Shown: one piece after another, positions 1 through 9,402 of the stretch
How positions within the stretch are numbered: position 1 is the stretch's first letter
Layout: every line of letters starts with the position of its first letter
From: Plasticicumulans acidivorans
GTDB lineage: Bacteria > Pseudomonadota > Gammaproteobacteria > Competibacterales > Competibacteraceae
Length of the DNA stretch: 64,000 nucleotides
Direction: 5' to 3'
Assembly (NCBI RefSeq): GCF_003182095.1
Contig: NZ_QGTJ01000006.1
Span: 62,001 to 126,000 of the forward strand
Notes under the pieces: generated by a model
Told to the model about the DNA's origin: nothing
The model's input: the letters and a program-made list of their open reading frames with translations, nothing else
Database searches by the model: none
Program-made: the position numbers and the translations under genes

Positions 1-592
1 GTTCGACGAGCACCGCACAGGTGCGTTCGTCGATCATCGCGCAGGCGCCGGCGACGTCATTGAACGGGCCGTACTTGAAGCCGCCGGGCAGCGGCTCGAA
101 GCCCTCCTGGTATTTCGGCTGCGCCGTCGCGGTCACCGTCGCCAGCGTGCGACCGTGGAAAGATCCCTGAAAAGTCAGGATTTCCCGCTGCTCGGGGGCG
201 AGGTGCTGGGTGGCGTAGCGGCGGGCGAGTTTGATCATCGCCTCATTGGCTTCGGCACCGGAATTGCAGAAGAACGCCCGCGCCGCGAAACCCGAGGCGT
301 TGACCAGCTCTTCGGCGAGACGGATCGCCGGCTCGGTGAAGTAGACGTTGCTGGTGTGCCAGAGCTTGTGCGCCTGGGCGTTGAGCGCGGCGACCAGCTC
401 GGGGTCCTGATGGCCGAGGCAGCTCACGGCGATGCCGGCGCCGAGGTCGATGTACTCGTTGCCGTCGATATCCCACAGGCGCGAGCCCTCGCCATGGTCG
501 AGGATCATTTCGCGCTGGGCGTAGTTGGGGACGTAGTAGCGCCGCCCGGCCTCGATCAGGGCGGCACTGGCGGCGGAAGGCGGACGGATCAT
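1..592 (-). CDS. Acetylornithine/succinylornithine aminotransferase (ArgD/AstC type), 3' part cut by window edge
   Basis: Class III PLP aminotransferase of arginine metabolism. It either makes N-acetylornithine (ArgD) or degrades succinylornithine (AstC/AruC). About 197 N-terminal residues are visible; the PLP-lysine half lies outside the window. Recognisable blocks are NYAQREMILDHGEG near the N-terminus, the glycine-rich DLGAGIAVSCLGH, the cofactor-binding FFCNSGAEANEAMIKLAR, and FHGRTLATVTATAQPKY followed by FKYGPFNDV. The ATG at 592 has a GAGGTG ribosome site 8 bases upstream. The gene is divergent from the basic-amino-acid ABC importer at 823-3880, which favours a role in arginine/ornithine use. 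ArgD and AstC cannot be separated on sequence alone. Confidence 0.9.
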   Translation of the reverse strand, partial: MIRPPSAASAALIEAGRRYYVPNYAQREMILDHGEGSRLWDIDGNEYIDLGAGIAVSCLGHQDPELVAALNAQAHKLWHTSNVYFTEPAIRLAEELVNASGFAARAFFCNSGAEANEAMIKLARRYATQHLAPEQREILTFQGSFHGRTLATVTATAQPKYQEGFEPLPGGFKYGPFNDVAGACAMIDERTCAVLVE

Positions 593-822
593 GCGTAGTC
601 ACCTCGAAAACGGGGGCGGTTCAGGGCGGATGCCCGATGATGAAAGCCTAGGCTTGTTGCAATGAGGCTGAACAGCAGGCGAGTCGCTGGCGGATGTCAA
701 GTTTCGGGTACGAAGCGGCCGGCCGGAGCCGCGCGCAGCGGGTGTTATGCTCAAAAAGCATGGCCGGCGCGGCGCACAGCCGCTCACCACAAACAGCACA
801 ACCTGAAGAGATGTAATCGACG

Positions 823-1602
823 ATGAACATCCCGGCGCCGGCGCTCGACGTGAAAGACCTGCACAAGACCTTTGGTCAGCTCGAAGTGCTCAAAGGCGTG
901 TCGTTGAGCGCGAACGTCGGTGACGTGATCTCCATTCTCGGCTCCTCCGGTTCCGGCAAGAGTACCTTCCTGCGCTGCGTCAACCTGCTGGAGAGCCCCA
1001 CCGCGGGCAGTATCCGCGTGCGCGGCGAAGAGTTGAAGCTGCGCCGCGATCCCACCGGCCAGCTGGTGTCGGCGGATCGCCGGCAGCTGACGCGGGTGCG
1101 CGCCAAGCTGGCGATGGTGTTTCAGAACTTCAACCTGTGGGCGCACATGACGGTGCTCGACAATCTGATCGAGGCGCCGATCCATGTGCTCAAGCTGCCG
1201 CGGCGCGAGGCCGTCGAGCGCGCCGAGGCGCTGCTGGAGAAAGTCGGTCTGCACGCACGCAAGGACTACTATCCGGCACATCTGTCGGGCGGTCAGCAGC
1301 AGCGTGCGGCGATCGCGCGGGCGCTGGCGATGGAGCCCGATGCCATTCTGTTCGATGAGCCGACCTCCGCGCTCGACCCGGAGCTGGTCGGCGAAGTGCT
1401 CAAAGTCATGCAGGTGCTGGCCGATGAAGGCCGCACGATGATCGTCGTCACCCATGAGATGGGCTTCGCGCGCGAAGTCTCCTCCCGGGTCGTCTTTCTG
1501 CACCAGGGACGGATCGAAGAAGAAGGCACTCCCGGCGAGGTGTTCGCCAATCCGCGTTCGGAGCGCTTTCGCCAGTTCCTGTCCGGCAAGCTGAAGGGCT
1601 GA
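823..1602 (+). CDS. hisP: Histidine/lysine/arginine/ornithine ABC importer, ATP-binding protein (HisP/AotP family)
   Basis: ATPase of a polar-amino-acid importer; its dimer would energise the two permeases at 2492-3880. At 259 residues it has the normal HisP length. Walker A is GSSGSGKST (residues 40-48), the signature is LSGGQQQR (from residue 154), and Walker B is [14 protein letters not shown], followed by the H-loop VVTHEM. The insert between strands two and three resembles HisP ([11 protein letters not shown]). It is the first gene of the importer, 43 bp before the binding protein. Gene order is ATPase, binding protein, permease, permease. Arginine/ornithine is the likely substrate because of the adjacent ArgD/AstC gene, but lysine or histidine is possible. 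Confidence 0.93.
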   Translation: MNIPAPALDVKDLHKTFGQLEVLKGVSLSANVGDVISILGSSGSGKSTFLRCVNLLESPTAGSIRVRGEELKLRRDPTGQLVSADRRQLTRVRAKLAMVFQNFNLWAHMTVLDNLIEAPIHVLKLPRREAVERAEALLEKVGLHARKDYYPAHLSGGQQQRAAIARALAMEPDAILFDEPTSALDPELVGEVLKVMQVLADEGRTMIVVTHEMGFAREVSSRVVFLHQGRIEEEGTPGEVFANPRSERFRQFLSGKLKG

Positions 1603-1645
1603 CGGACGCTTGTCGTTTCACCCGCTGAACCGAGAGGCAGACAGC

Positions 1646-2428
1646 ATGAAGAAGATCGTCCTGAGCGTGATTGCCGGTGTGCTGGCAATGAGTGTCGGCA
1701 TCGCCGAGGCCAAGGACTGGAAGAAAATCCGCATCGCCACCGAGGGTGCCTATCCTCCGTTCAACCTCGTCGATGCCGACGGCAAGCTGGCCGGCTTCGA
1801 GATCGATCTCGCCAACGCGCTGTGCGAACAGATGAAGGCCAAGTGCACGCTGGTCAAGCAGGACTGGGACGGCATGATCCCGGCGCTGAAGGCGAAGAAG
1901 TTCGACATGATCATGGCCTCGATGTCGATCACCGACGAGCGCAAGCAGCAGGTCGACTTCTCCGACTGGTACTACCGCATGCCGGCGCAGTTCGTCGCCA
2001 AGAAGGGCTCGGGGCTGGTGATCAGTGCCGAAGGCCTCAAGGGCAAGACCATCGGCGTGCAGCGCGAGACGGTCTCCGACAAGTTCCTCACCGACAACTT
2101 CGGCAGCGTCGCCGACATCAAGCGCTACGCGACCCAGGACGAGGTCTATCTCGACCTGACCGCCGGCCGCCTCGATGGCTACATCGCCGACATCATCGTC
2201 AGCCGCGATGCCTTCCTCTCCAAGCCGGAGGGCCAGGATTATGAATTCGTCGGCCCGCAGTTCAGCGACGAAAAATGGTTCGGCGAGGGTATCGGCGCCG
2301 CGATCCGCAAGGAAGACAAGGACCTGACGGAGAAATTCAACAAGGCCCTGGCGGAGCTGGTGGCCAACGGCAAGTACAAGGAAATCGCCGCGAAGTACCC
2401 GGATTTCGACGCCTACATCCGCAAGTAG
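1646..2428 (+). CDS. argT: Lysine/arginine/ornithine periplasmic binding protein (ArgT/HisJ/AotJ family)
   Basis: Solute receptor of the importer, 260 residues, of the SBP_bac_3 fold. A Sec signal peptide occupies residues 1-22 (MKKIVLSVIAGVLAMSVGIAEA, shown in pieces: basic MKK, hydrophobic core, AEA cleavage). The mature N-terminus follows the family pattern IRIATEGAYPPFN, then GFEIDLANALC, the lobe-one motif WDGMIPALKAKKFDMIM and SMSITDERKQQVDFS. The ATG at 1646 is chosen over an in-frame ATG at 1610 because it gives a clean signal peptide and has GAGAGG 8 bases upstream. It lies between the ATPase gene and the two permeases in one transcription unit. Ligand identity is inferred from family and context. 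Confidence 0.92.
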   Translation: MKKIVLSVIAGVLAMSVGIAEAKDWKKIRIATEGAYPPFNLVDADGKLAGFEIDLANALCEQMKAKCTLVKQDWDGMIPALKAKKFDMIMASMSITDERKQQVDFSDWYYRMPAQFVAKKGSGLVISAEGLKGKTIGVQRETVSDKFLTDNFGSVADIKRYATQDEVYLDLTAGRLDGYIADIIVSRDAFLSKPEGQDYEFVGPQFSDEKWFGEGIGAAIRKEDKDLTEKFNKALAELVANGKYKEIAAKYPDFDAYIRK

Positions 2429-2491
2429 TCGCCCCGCGTGCCGCGGCGGCGGTCGCCGCCGTCGCGGTGACCACCTGAGGATTCCGCTCCG

Positions 2492-3184
2492 ATGTTCGAT
2501 CTTCATGGCTATGGCGCCTCGGTGCTGGAGGGCGCCTGGCTGACGCTCGCCGTCGCGCTCGCCTCCCTGCTGCTGGCCGTCGTGCTCGGCCTCGCCGGTG
2601 CCGCGGCGAAACTCGCTCCGCTCCGGGGGCTGCGTGCGCTGGCAACGGTGTACACCACGCTGATGCGCGGCATGCCCGATCTGGTGCTGATGCTGCTGAT
2701 CTTCTTCGGCGGGCAGATGCTGGTGAACCGCATCACCGACGCGCTCGGCTGGGACTACATCGACATCGATCCCTTCGTCGCCGGTGTGATGACCATCGGC
2801 CTGATCTTCGGCGCCTACATGACCGAAACCTTCCGCGGCGCGATCCTCGCCGTGCCCAAAGGGCAGCTGGAGGCCGGTTATGCCTACGGCATGAACGGCT
2901 GGCAGGTGTTTCGCCGCATCCTGCTGCCGCAGATGGTGCGCTACGCGCTGCCCGGCTTCGGCAACAACTGGCTGGTGCTGCTGAAAACCACGGCGCTGGT
3001 GTCGGTGATCGGCCTCGACGACATGATGCGCAAGGCTTCGCTCGCCGCCGGTGCGACGCGCATGCCGTTCACGTTTTATTTCGTCGTCGCGCTGGGCTTT
3101 CTCGCCTTCACCTCGGTATCGGTCCTGCTGCTGCGCTGGGCGGAACGTCGTTACAGCGCCGGCTTCGTGCGCCGGGAGGAGTAG
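2492..3184 (+). CDS. hisQ: Basic amino acid ABC importer permease, HisQ/AotQ-like
   Basis: One of two inner-membrane permeases of the importer, 230 residues with about five membrane segments. The EAA loop that contacts the ATPase is EAGYAYGMNGWQVFRRILLPQ. Other family blocks are YTTLMRGMPDLVLMLLIFFG and the PGFGNNWLVLLKTTALVSVIG region. The gene starts 63 bp after the binding protein and ends 3 bp before the second permease, so the two permease genes are almost certainly translated from one message. HisQ and HisM are homologous; HisQ is assigned here by gene order and the LMRGMPDL-type motif. Confidence 0.9.
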   Translation: MFDLHGYGASVLEGAWLTLAVALASLLLAVVLGLAGAAAKLAPLRGLRALATVYTTLMRGMPDLVLMLLIFFGGQMLVNRITDALGWDYIDIDPFVAGVMTIGLIFGAYMTETFRGAILAVPKGQLEAGYAYGMNGWQVFRRILLPQMVRYALPGFGNNWLVLLKTTALVSVIGLDDMMRKASLAAGATRMPFTFYFVVALGFLAFTSVSVLLLRWAERRYSAGFVRREE

Positions 3185-3187
3185 GCG

Positions 3188-3880
3188 ATGGACTTCTCGG
3201 CGATCTGGCAGAACTTCGATCTTTATCTCGGCGGCCTGCGGCTGACTCTGGAACTGGTTAGCGGCTGCCTCGCGCTCGGCCTGACGCTCGCCGTGCCGCT
3301 CGGCGTGCTCGCCGTCTACGGCCCGCTGTGGGTGCGCGTGCCGATCGGCATCTACAGCTACTGCTTTCGCGGCACGCCGCTGCTGGTGCAGATGTTCCTG
3401 ATCTACTACGGCCTCGGTCAGTTCGAGGCGGTGCAGCAGAGCATCTTCTGGCCGGTGCTGAAGGAGGCCTACTGGTGCGCGCTGATTTCATTCACGCTCA
3501 ACACCGGCGCCTATACCGTGGAGATCATCCGCGGCGCGGTGGCGACGATGCCGCACGGCGAGATCGAGGCGGCGCGTGCCTGCGGCATGAGCACGCTGCT
3601 GATGCTGCGGCGGATCGTGCTGCCGAGCGCGCTGCGCCGTGCGCTGCCGGCCTACGGCAACGAGGTGATCTTCATGCTGCAGGGCTCGTCGATCGCCTCG
3701 ATCATCACGCTGGTCGATCTCACCGGCGCGGCGCGCATCATCAACTCGCGCTACTACCTGCCGTTCGAGGCGTTCCTGACCGCCGGCCTGCTGTACATGG
3801 CGATCACCTTCGTGCTGGTCGGCGGTTTCCGCCTGCTCGAACGGCGCTGGTTCGCCCACCTGCGTCCGCGCGAGGGCTGA
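3188..3880 (+). CDS. hisM: Basic amino acid ABC importer permease, HisM/AotM-like
   Basis: Second permease, 230 residues, which pairs with the product at 2492-3184. It has the motifs SYCFRGTPLLVQMFLIYYGLG, TAYTVEIIRGA-like TGAYTVEIIRGAV, and an EAA loop EIEAARACGMSTLLMLRRI. The C-terminal half carries PAYGNEVIFMLQGSSIASII, typical of HisM-type subunits. It begins 3 bp after the first permease stop and ends 2 bp before the convergent YffB-like gene. There is therefore no room for a separate terminator, and 3' ends must lie inside the opposing gene. Confidence 0.9.
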   Translation: MDFSAIWQNFDLYLGGLRLTLELVSGCLALGLTLAVPLGVLAVYGPLWVRVPIGIYSYCFRGTPLLVQMFLIYYGLGQFEAVQQSIFWPVLKEAYWCALISFTLNTGAYTVEIIRGAVATMPHGEIEAARACGMSTLLMLRRIVLPSALRRALPAYGNEVIFMLQGSSIASIITLVDLTGAARIINSRYYLPFEAFLTAGLLYMAITFVLVGGFRLLERRWFAHLRPREG

Positions 3881-3882
3881 AC

Positions 3883-4230
3883 TCAGCCCGCGATCCAGTC
3901 GGCGAGGCTGTCGGCCTCGAAGCCGACGCGCAAGCGGCCGCCGGCATCGAGCACGGGGCGGCGGATCAGGCTCGGCTGCTCCAGCATCAGCGTGCGGGCG
4001 CCGGCGGCATCGATGCCGTCGCGCTGTGACGGCGTCAGCTTGCGCCAGGTGGTGCCGCGAGTGTTGAGCAGCGCCTCCCAGCCGAGCGCGGCGATCCAGC
4101 CGTCGAGCAGCTCAGGCGGCAGGCCGTCCTTGCGCAGGTCGTGGAAGCGGTAGGCGATGCCGTGCTCGTCGAGCCAGCGCCGGCAGCGGCGGATGGTGTC
4201 GCAGTTGGCAATGCCGTGGACGACGAGCAT
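3883..4230 (-). CDS. ArsC/Spx-fold protein of the YffB family
   Basis: Small thioredoxin-fold protein (115 residues) of the ArsC/YffB group. The N-terminal active-site region is HGIANCDTIRRCRRWLDEHG; Cys10 occupies the place of the ArsC nucleophile. The C-terminal part has the family RPVLD motif and a GFEAD segment. YffB proteins resemble arsenate reductase but have not been shown to reduce arsenate; a glutathione- or thiol-linked role has been proposed. It is 13 bp upstream of dapD on the same strand, matching the frequent yffB-dap association in Gammaproteobacteria. No other arsenic genes are nearby, so arsenate reduction is unlikely. Confidence 0.85.
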   Translation of the reverse strand: MLVVHGIANCDTIRRCRRWLDEHGIAYRFHDLRKDGLPPELLDGWIAALGWEALLNTRGTTWRKLTPSQRDGIDAAGARTLMLEQPSLIRRPVLDAGGRLRVGFEADSLADWIAG

Positions 4231-4243
4231 GGCGGGCCGGCCG

Positions 4244-5062
4244 TCAGTCGCGCAGCAGTTCGTTGAGGCCGACCTTGCCGCGGGTCTTCTCGTCGACCTG
4301 CTTGATGATCACGGCGCAGTACAGGCTGTGGGTGCCGTCAGGCGAGGGCAGCGAACCGGGGACGACCACCGAGCCGGCCGGCACGCGGCCGTAGCTGACC
4401 TCGCCGGTCAGGCGGTTGTAGATCTTCGTCGACTGGCCGATGAACACGCCCATCGACAGCACCGCGCCTTCCTCGATGACCACGCCTTCGACCACTTCCG
4501 AGCGCGCGCCGATGAAGCAGTTGTCTTCGATGATCGTCGGCCCGGCCTGCAGCGGTTCGAGCACGCCGCCGATACCGACGCCGCCGGACAGGTGCACGTT
4601 CCTGCCGATCTGCGCGCAGGAGCCGACCGTCGCCCAGGTATCGACCATCGTGCCCTCACCGACGTAGGCGCCGATGTTGACGAAGGACGGCATCAGCACC
4701 ACGTTCGGTGCCACGTAGCAGCCGCGGCGCACCACGGCGCCGGGCACGACGCGGGTGCCGCTGGCGCGGAACTGCGCGTCATCGAAGCCGGCGTAGCGGG
4801 TATCGACCTTGTCGAAGGCCTGCAGCGGACCGTTGCCCATCACGCGGTTGTCGTTGAGCCGGAAGGACAGCAGCACGGCCTTCTTCAGCCACTGGTTGAC
4901 CACCCATTCGGTGCCGTTCTTCTGCGCGACGCGGGCGCTGCCGCTTTCGAGCAGGGCCAGAGCCTCCTCGACCGCCTGGCGCACCTCGGCGGGATGACTG
5001 GCCGGGCTGAAGTCGGCGCGGTGTTCGAAAGCGTCTTCGATCAAGGTCTGGAGGGCATTCAT
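4244..5062 (-). CDS. dapD: 2,3,4,5-tetrahydropyridine-2,6-dicarboxylate N-succinyltransferase
   Basis: Transfers succinyl from succinyl-CoA to tetrahydrodipicolinate in the succinylase branch of diaminopimelate and lysine synthesis. It is a cytoplasmic trimer. The 272-residue length is close to the usual 274. The N-terminal helical domain starts [16 protein letters not shown]. The left-handed beta-helix hexapeptide repeats run through the middle ([30 protein letters not shown] pattern, given here only as landmark), with the conserved VVVPGSLPS near the C-terminus. The ATG at 5062 is chosen because upstream in-frame sequence back to 5167 is not DapD-like. It lies between the YffB-like gene and dapC, all on the minus strand. 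Confidence 0.95.
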   Translation of the reverse strand: MNALQTLIEDAFEHRADFSPASHPAEVRQAVEEALALLESGSARVAQKNGTEWVVNQWLKKAVLLSFRLNDNRVMGNGPLQAFDKVDTRYAGFDDAQFRASGTRVVPGAVVRRGCYVAPNVVLMPSFVNIGAYVGEGTMVDTWATVGSCAQIGRNVHLSGGVGIGGVLEPLQAGPTIIEDNCFIGARSEVVEGVVIEEGAVLSMGVFIGQSTKIYNRLTGEVSYGRVPAGSVVVPGSLPSPDGTHSLYCAVIIKQVDEKTRGKVGLNELLRD

Positions 5063-5118
5063 GACGTCAGTCGGGTCTCGCGGTGGCGTTGACGGAATGT
5101 GCGCTGGCGCGGCCAGCG

Positions 5119-6318
5119 TCACAGGGTTTCGATGCAGGCGCGAATGCGCCGTGCCGCGGCGATGCACTCGGCGAGCGGCGCGACCAGCGCGATGCGCAGG
5201 CGACCGCAGCCGGGGTTGCCGGCGGCGGTGTCGCGCGCCAGAAAGCTGCCGGGCAGCACGGTGACGTTGTGCGTCGCGTAGAGCTGGCGGGCGAAGGCGG
5301 CGTCGTCACCAGGCACGCGCGGCCACAGGAAAAAGCCGGCGTCCGGCTTCTGCACGTCGAGAACCGGCGCCAGCACGTCGAGCACGGCATCGAATTTCTC
5401 ACGGTACAGCGCGCGGTTGGCGACGACGTGGGTTTCTTCACCCCAGGCGACCGTGCTCGCCGCCTGTGTGTGGCCGGGCAGCGCGCAGCCGTGATAGGTG
5501 CGGTACTTGAGGAAGCCGGCGATCAGCTCGGCATCGCCGGCGACGAAGCCCGAGCGCAGGCCCGGCAGGTTCGAGCGCTTGGACAGCGAGTTGAAGACGA
5601 TGCAGCGGCGGAAATCGGTGCGGCCGAGGCGGGCGCAGGCATCGAGCAGGCCGACCGGTGGCTGCGCCTCGTCGAAATAGATTTCCGAGTAGCACTCGTC
5701 GGCGGCGAGGACGAAGTCGTACTCGTCGGCCAGCTCGATCAGCCGTGCCAGCGTTGCCGCCGGCGTCACCGCACCGGTGGGGTTGCCCGGCGAGCACAGG
5801 TAGAGCAGCTGGCAGCGTGCCCAGACATCGCCCGGCACCGCCGCATAGTCGGGCAGGAAGCCGGTCTCGGGCGGTGTGTTGAGGAAATACGGCTCGGCAC
5901 CGGCGAGCAGGGCCGCCCCTTCATAGATCTGGTAGAACGGGTTCGGCATCAGCACCAGCGGCCGGCCGGCGCTGGTATCGATGCTGGCCTGGGCAAAGGC
6001 GAACAGCGCTTCACGGCTGCCGGCGACCGGCAGTACGTGGCGCTCCGGGTCGAGCGCGCCGGCCGGCAGCGCGTAGCGGCGTGTCGCCCAGTCGGCGATC
6101 GCCGTGCGCAGCGCCGGCGTGCCTTTGGTCAGCGGATAGGCCGATAGTTTGTCGAGACTGGCGCTCAGCGCCTCGACGACCAGCGCCGGCGCCGGGTGCT
6201 GCGGTTCTCCGATCGACAGCGCGATATGTGCAAGCCCTGCCGGTGGTTCGATGCCGGCTTTCAGGCGGGCGAGCTTTTCGAAGGGATACGGCTGCAGCAG
6301 CGCGAGGTTGGGGTTCAT
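5119..6318 (-). CDS. dapC: N-succinyldiaminopimelate aminotransferase (gammaproteobacterial DapC type)
   Basis: PLP-dependent class I/II aminotransferase that converts N-succinyl-2-amino-6-ketopimelate to N-succinyl-LL-diaminopimelate, the step after DapD. It has 399 residues. The N-terminus [19 protein letters not shown] and the block [14 protein letters not shown] are typical of the DapC subfamily. The PLP lysine is in [15 protein letters not shown], preceded by [13 protein letters not shown], and the phosphate/carboxylate arginine region lies near the C-terminus (CGRLRIALV). The ATG at 6318 matches the family N-terminus; the reading frame continues upstream to 6408 without similarity. It is 56 bp upstream of dapD and probably co-transcribed. 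Confidence 0.93.
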   Translation of the reverse strand: MNPNLALLQPYPFEKLARLKAGIEPPAGLAHIALSIGEPQHPAPALVVEALSASLDKLSAYPLTKGTPALRTAIADWATRRYALPAGALDPERHVLPVAGSREALFAFAQASIDTSAGRPLVLMPNPFYQIYEGAALLAGAEPYFLNTPPETGFLPDYAAVPGDVWARCQLLYLCSPGNPTGAVTPAATLARLIELADEYDFVLAADECYSEIYFDEAQPPVGLLDACARLGRTDFRRCIVFNSLSKRSNLPGLRSGFVAGDAELIAGFLKYRTYHGCALPGHTQAASTVAWGEETHVVANRALYREKFDAVLDVLAPVLDVQKPDAGFFLWPRVPGDDAAFARQLYATHNVTVLPGSFLARDTAAGNPGCGRLRIALVAPLAECIAAARRIRACIETL

Positions 6319-6480
6319 GCAGGGAATCCTGCCGGCGAGACGGGGGCGGCGAGTATAGCGGAGCCGTCCGCCGCCGCCACACCCGCCTAGCGCATTTGCG
6401 CAGTTCATACAACTGTCGCGCGCATGCTAGATTGTGCGCACTTGCAACAGGCCGTTGCTTTTCCGTCTCCGCACCATCAA

Positions 6481-7026
6481 ATGACCCGACACCTCCTTCA
6501 GCTCGGTGGCGCCAGCGTGCTTGCTGTCCTGCTCGCTGCCTGCAGCCCGCTGCAATCCTCGTCGACGAGAACCCCGACCATTGTCGATGCTCCCGTATCG
6601 CCGGGTCGCGCCGACGCGATCCTCGTCGAAAAGGGCCAGCGCCGCTTGTCCCTGCTGCAGGGCGGGCGCGTGCTGAAGAGCTACAAGGTGTCGCTGGGCC
6701 GTAATCCGGTCGGCGACAAGCTTGAGGAAGGTGACGGCCGCACGCCCGAAGGCGACTACTTCATCGACTGGCGCAAGCCGAACAGCGCCTATTACAAGGC
6801 GCTGCATGTTTCCTACCCGCACCGCAGTGACTACTACGATGCGCGCGAGGCCGGTCGCTCGCCCGGCGGCGCGATCATGATCCACGGTCTGCCGAACAAG
6901 CGGCCGAACGCGACCTGGATGCGCAACATCGACTGGACCGAGGGCTGCATCGCCGTCACCAATACGGAGATGGACGAGATCTGGCGCTCGGTGCGCGACG
7001 GCACGCCGATCCGTATCGTGCCCTGA
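6481..7026 (+). CDS. L,D-transpeptidase (YkuD domain) lipoprotein
   Basis: Predicted outer- or inner-membrane lipoprotein that makes or trims peptidoglycan cross-links. A lipobox LLAAC puts the lipidated cysteine at residue 21 of 181. The YkuD catalytic domain contains the conserved histidine in IMIHGLPN (His135) and the catalytic cysteine in WTEGCIAVTN (Cys156), in the expected order and spacing. The ATG at 6481 is chosen because it directly precedes a lipoprotein signal; an in-frame ATG at 6424 would add a non-signal tail. It is divergent from dapC, so peptidoglycan precursor synthesis and remodelling genes sit back to back. The substrate cannot be told from sequence. Confidence 0.88.
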   Translation: MTRHLLQLGGASVLAVLLAACSPLQSSSTRTPTIVDAPVSPGRADAILVEKGQRRLSLLQGGRVLKSYKVSLGRNPVGDKLEEGDGRTPEGDYFIDWRKPNSAYYKALHVSYPHRSDYYDAREAGRSPGGAIMIHGLPNKRPNATWMRNIDWTEGCIAVTNTEMDEIWRSVRDGTPIRIVP

Positions 7027-7043
7027 GGACTGCGGGCGGGCGC

Positions 7044-8324
7044 TCAGCGTTGCGCCTGCGGCTCGGCGATCAGCTCGCCGAGCGTGCGCCCGTCGAGCCG
7101 GCTGCGGGCTGCAGTATCGAGCTCCTCCATCAGTGCACCGGCGTGCGCGCTTGCGCCTGCGGGACCGCGCACGGCATCGAGGATCGCCGTCAGCGCCAGC
7201 GAGTGGGCATCGCGCGCCGGCAGCCAGCCGCCGGCCAGTGTATCGATCGGACAGATCAGACCGGCCGCCTGCAGGCGGCCGAGCACGGCGTCGACCGCGC
7301 TCGCCGGCAGACCGCTCGCCTGCACCAGGGCTGCGTCGTTCGGTGCCGGGCGGCCGTGCAGATGCGCCTCGGCGATGGCCGTCATCAGCGTGAAGGCGAG
7401 TGCCTCCTGAGCCGCCGGGCCGAAGGCCGTGCCGGGCGCCGCGTGCCGCGGCGCCTGCCAGTGGCGTGACAGGCCGGCGCCGGCGAGCACGATGATCCAG
7501 CTGACGTTGAGCCAGAGGATGAACAGCACGGCGCCGGCAAAGCCCGAATAGATCGCCGGGTAGTTGCCGGAATCGGCCATCAGGGCGGCGAACAGCCGGC
7601 CGGCGACCGTCCACAGCAGCATGCCGAAGAGGCCGCCGATCAGCGCCGAGGGCAGGCGTACCCGCGTATTTGGCAGAAAGGCATAGATGAACACGAACGC
7701 CGCCAGACCGAGCATCTGCGGCACGTAGGCGAGCAGCATGCCGCCGGCGCTCGCCAGCGGCGTGTAATACGTGCCGGAGAGGCTGGCCAGGGTGCGGCGC
7801 GCGGTATCGCTGAGGCCGATCGCGAAGAAGGCGAGCACCGGCCCGACCAGCGTCACCGACAGGTAGTCGACGACCCGGCGCGCCATCGTCCGCGGCCGCG
7901 GGATGTCCCAGATCGAATTGAACGCCAGCTCGATTTTGTGGATCGTCGACACCACCGTGTACAGCAGCAGCAGCACGCCGAGGGAGCCGAGCACGCCGAC
8001 CTGCATGCGGCCGACGAATTCGAGGATGCGCGTGGCGACTTCTTCCCCCTGACTGCCGAGCGGCACCAGCGCATCGCGCAGCAGCGGTTCGAGCGCGTTG
8101 TGCGCACCGAAGGCCTGCAGCACCGAGAAGCTGACCGCCAGCAGCGGCACCAGTGACAGCAGCGTGGTGTAGGCCAGGCTGGCGGCGCGGTCGAGCAGCT
8201 CGCCGTTGAGCAGATCGCCGCTCAGCGCCAGCAGTGCGCGGCCGAAGCGGCGGATCAGGGCCAGCGGCGCCGGCTCGCCGGCGCGCGCGGCGAGGGCATC
8301 GGTACAGCGTTGCAGCAGCTCCAC
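7044..8324 (-). CDS. YihY/UPF0761 family inner-membrane protein
   Basis: Polytopic membrane protein of the YihY/BrkB family (426 residues). The N-terminal domain has the family pattern RAASLAYTTLLSLVPLLAV and then LYTVVSTIHKIELAFNSIWDI. About six hydrophobic segments span residues 30-290. The C-terminal 130 residues are soluble and helical, resembling a winged-helix-like tail found in some members (AALVQASGLPASAVDAVLGRL). The family was once annotated as ribonuclease BN by mistake; its function is not established. It lies 11 bp downstream of pdxH on the same strand. Confidence 0.85.
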   Translation of the reverse strand: MELLQRCTDALAARAGEPAPLALIRRFGRALLALSGDLLNGELLDRAASLAYTTLLSLVPLLAVSFSVLQAFGAHNALEPLLRDALVPLGSQGEEVATRILEFVGRMQVGVLGSLGVLLLLYTVVSTIHKIELAFNSIWDIPRPRTMARRVVDYLSVTLVGPVLAFFAIGLSDTARRTLASLSGTYYTPLASAGGMLLAYVPQMLGLAAFVFIYAFLPNTRVRLPSALIGGLFGMLLWTVAGRLFAALMADSGNYPAIYSGFAGAVLFILWLNVSWIIVLAGAGLSRHWQAPRHAAPGTAFGPAAQEALAFTLMTAIAEAHLHGRPAPNDAALVQASGLPASAVDAVLGRLQAAGLICPIDTLAGGWLPARDAHSLALTAILDAVRGPAGASAHAGALMEELDTAARSRLDGRTLGELIAEPQAQR

Positions 8325-8335
8325 GCGACGGCCGC

Positions 8336-8977
8336 TCAGGGTTCGAGACGTTCGATGATCCAGCGCCCGCCGTCGAGGCGGTAGCGGATGCGGTCATGCA
8401 GCCGGCTCGGCCGGCCCTGCCAGAACTCGATGCCGTCGGGGATCAGTCGAAAACCGCCCCAGTGCGGCGGCTTCGGCACTTCGGCGCCTTCGTAGCGGGC
8501 AGCCAGCGCGGCGAAGCGTTGTTCCAGCGTCGCCCGGTCGGCGACCACCCGGCTCTGATGGGACGCCCAGGCGCCGACCTGGCTGGCGTGCGGGCGGCTG
8601 TGGAAGTACTCGGCCGATTCGGCCTCGCTGAGTTTTTCGACGCGGCCTTCGATGCGCACCTGGCGTTCGAGCTCGATCCACCAGAAATTGAGCGCGGCAT
8701 AGGGCGTCGCCGCCAGCTGCTGCGCCTTGTCGCTCTGGTAATTGCTGAAGAAGGTAAAGCCGCGCGCGTCGACGCCCTTGAGCAGCAGGATGCGCGAGGC
8801 CGGGCGCCCGGCAGCGGTGACGGTGGACACCGTCATCGCGTTCGGTTCCGGCACCTGGCTGGCGACGCAGGCTTCGAACCATACGGCGAACTGGCGGATC
8901 GGGTCAGGATCGACGTCGGTGACGTCGAGCTGGCCGCGGGTGTAATTGCGGCGAAGGTCGGCCAGTGAAAGCGTCAC
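8336..8977 (-). CDS. pdxH: Pyridoxamine/pyridoxine 5'-phosphate oxidase
   Basis: FMN enzyme that oxidises pyridoxamine or pyridoxine 5'-phosphate to pyridoxal 5'-phosphate. Typical blocks are [20 protein letters not shown] at the N-terminus, [40 protein letters not shown] (FMN site), [13 protein letters not shown] and the C-terminal [15 protein letters not shown]. The start is a GTG at 8977 with AAGGAG six bases upstream; no ATG fits, because the next in-frame one at 9019 lies in non-conserved sequence. The product is then 213 residues, close to the usual 218. PLP made here serves DapC and the aminotransferase at the window start. Confidence 0.94.
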   Translation of the reverse strand: MTLSLADLRRNYTRGQLDVTDVDPDPIRQFAVWFEACVASQVPEPNAMTVSTVTAAGRPASRILLLKGVDARGFTFFSNYQSDKAQQLAATPYAALNFWWIELERQVRIEGRVEKLSEAESAEYFHSRPHASQVGAWASHQSRVVADRATLEQRFAALAARYEGAEVPKPPHWGGFRLIPDGIEFWQGRPSRLHDRIRYRLDGGRWIIERLEP

Positions 8978-9114
8978 GGCAGTCTCCTTGGGCAGTGGCG
9001 GCAGGATGGAGCCGGGCAAACTCCGTGGAGCCTACCTAGTCTATGTCGATAGGCGGGGCGTACGGATCGATCCGACGGCCGCCGATTGGATCACAACGTA
9101 CCGAGGAGTCGACG

Positions 9115-9336
9115 ATGGATACCAATCAGCACAACTTCGATACCTTGTTCACGCAGCTGGGCCTGCAGACCGATATCGACCGCTTCGTCGCCGAACACCG
9201 GCCGCTGGCGGCCGATCTGCATATCTGGCAGGCGCCGTTCTGGAGTCAGGCGCAGGCCGACTTTCTGCGCGAATCGATCGAGGGCGATTCGGACTGGGCC
9301 GAAATGGTCGACGAGCTCGACCGGCGCCTGCATTGA
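9115..9336 (+). CDS. DUF2789 family small protein
   Basis: Seventy-three residues, starting at an ATG with GAGGAG upstream. The pattern LFTQLGLQTDIDRFVAEHRPL followed by IWQAPFWSQAQADFLRESI and ADWAEMVDEL-like WAEMVDELDRRL matches the DUF2789 family of small cytoplasmic proteins in Pseudomonas and relatives. The function is unknown. It is convergent with roxA, with a strong hairpin between them (9371-9394). Confidence 0.82.
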   Translation: MDTNQHNFDTLFTQLGLQTDIDRFVAEHRPLAADLHIWQAPFWSQAQADFLRESIEGDSDWAEMVDELDRRLH

Positions 9337-9370
9337 GCGTGGACCGGCGGGCAGGGATGCCCGGGACGGA

Positions 9371-9394
9371 CCGCCGCCGGCTGGCCGGCGGCGG
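9371..9394. terminator. Perfect 10-bp GC hairpin between convergent genes
   Basis: A ten-base GC-only arm, a CTGG loop and the exact complement lie between the DUF2789 gene and roxA, which converge here. No T-run follows on either strand. It may therefore act as a 3' end stabiliser or a Rho-assisted stop rather than a classical intrinsic terminator. Confidence 0.45.
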
Positions 9395-9402
9395 CTTACA
9401 CC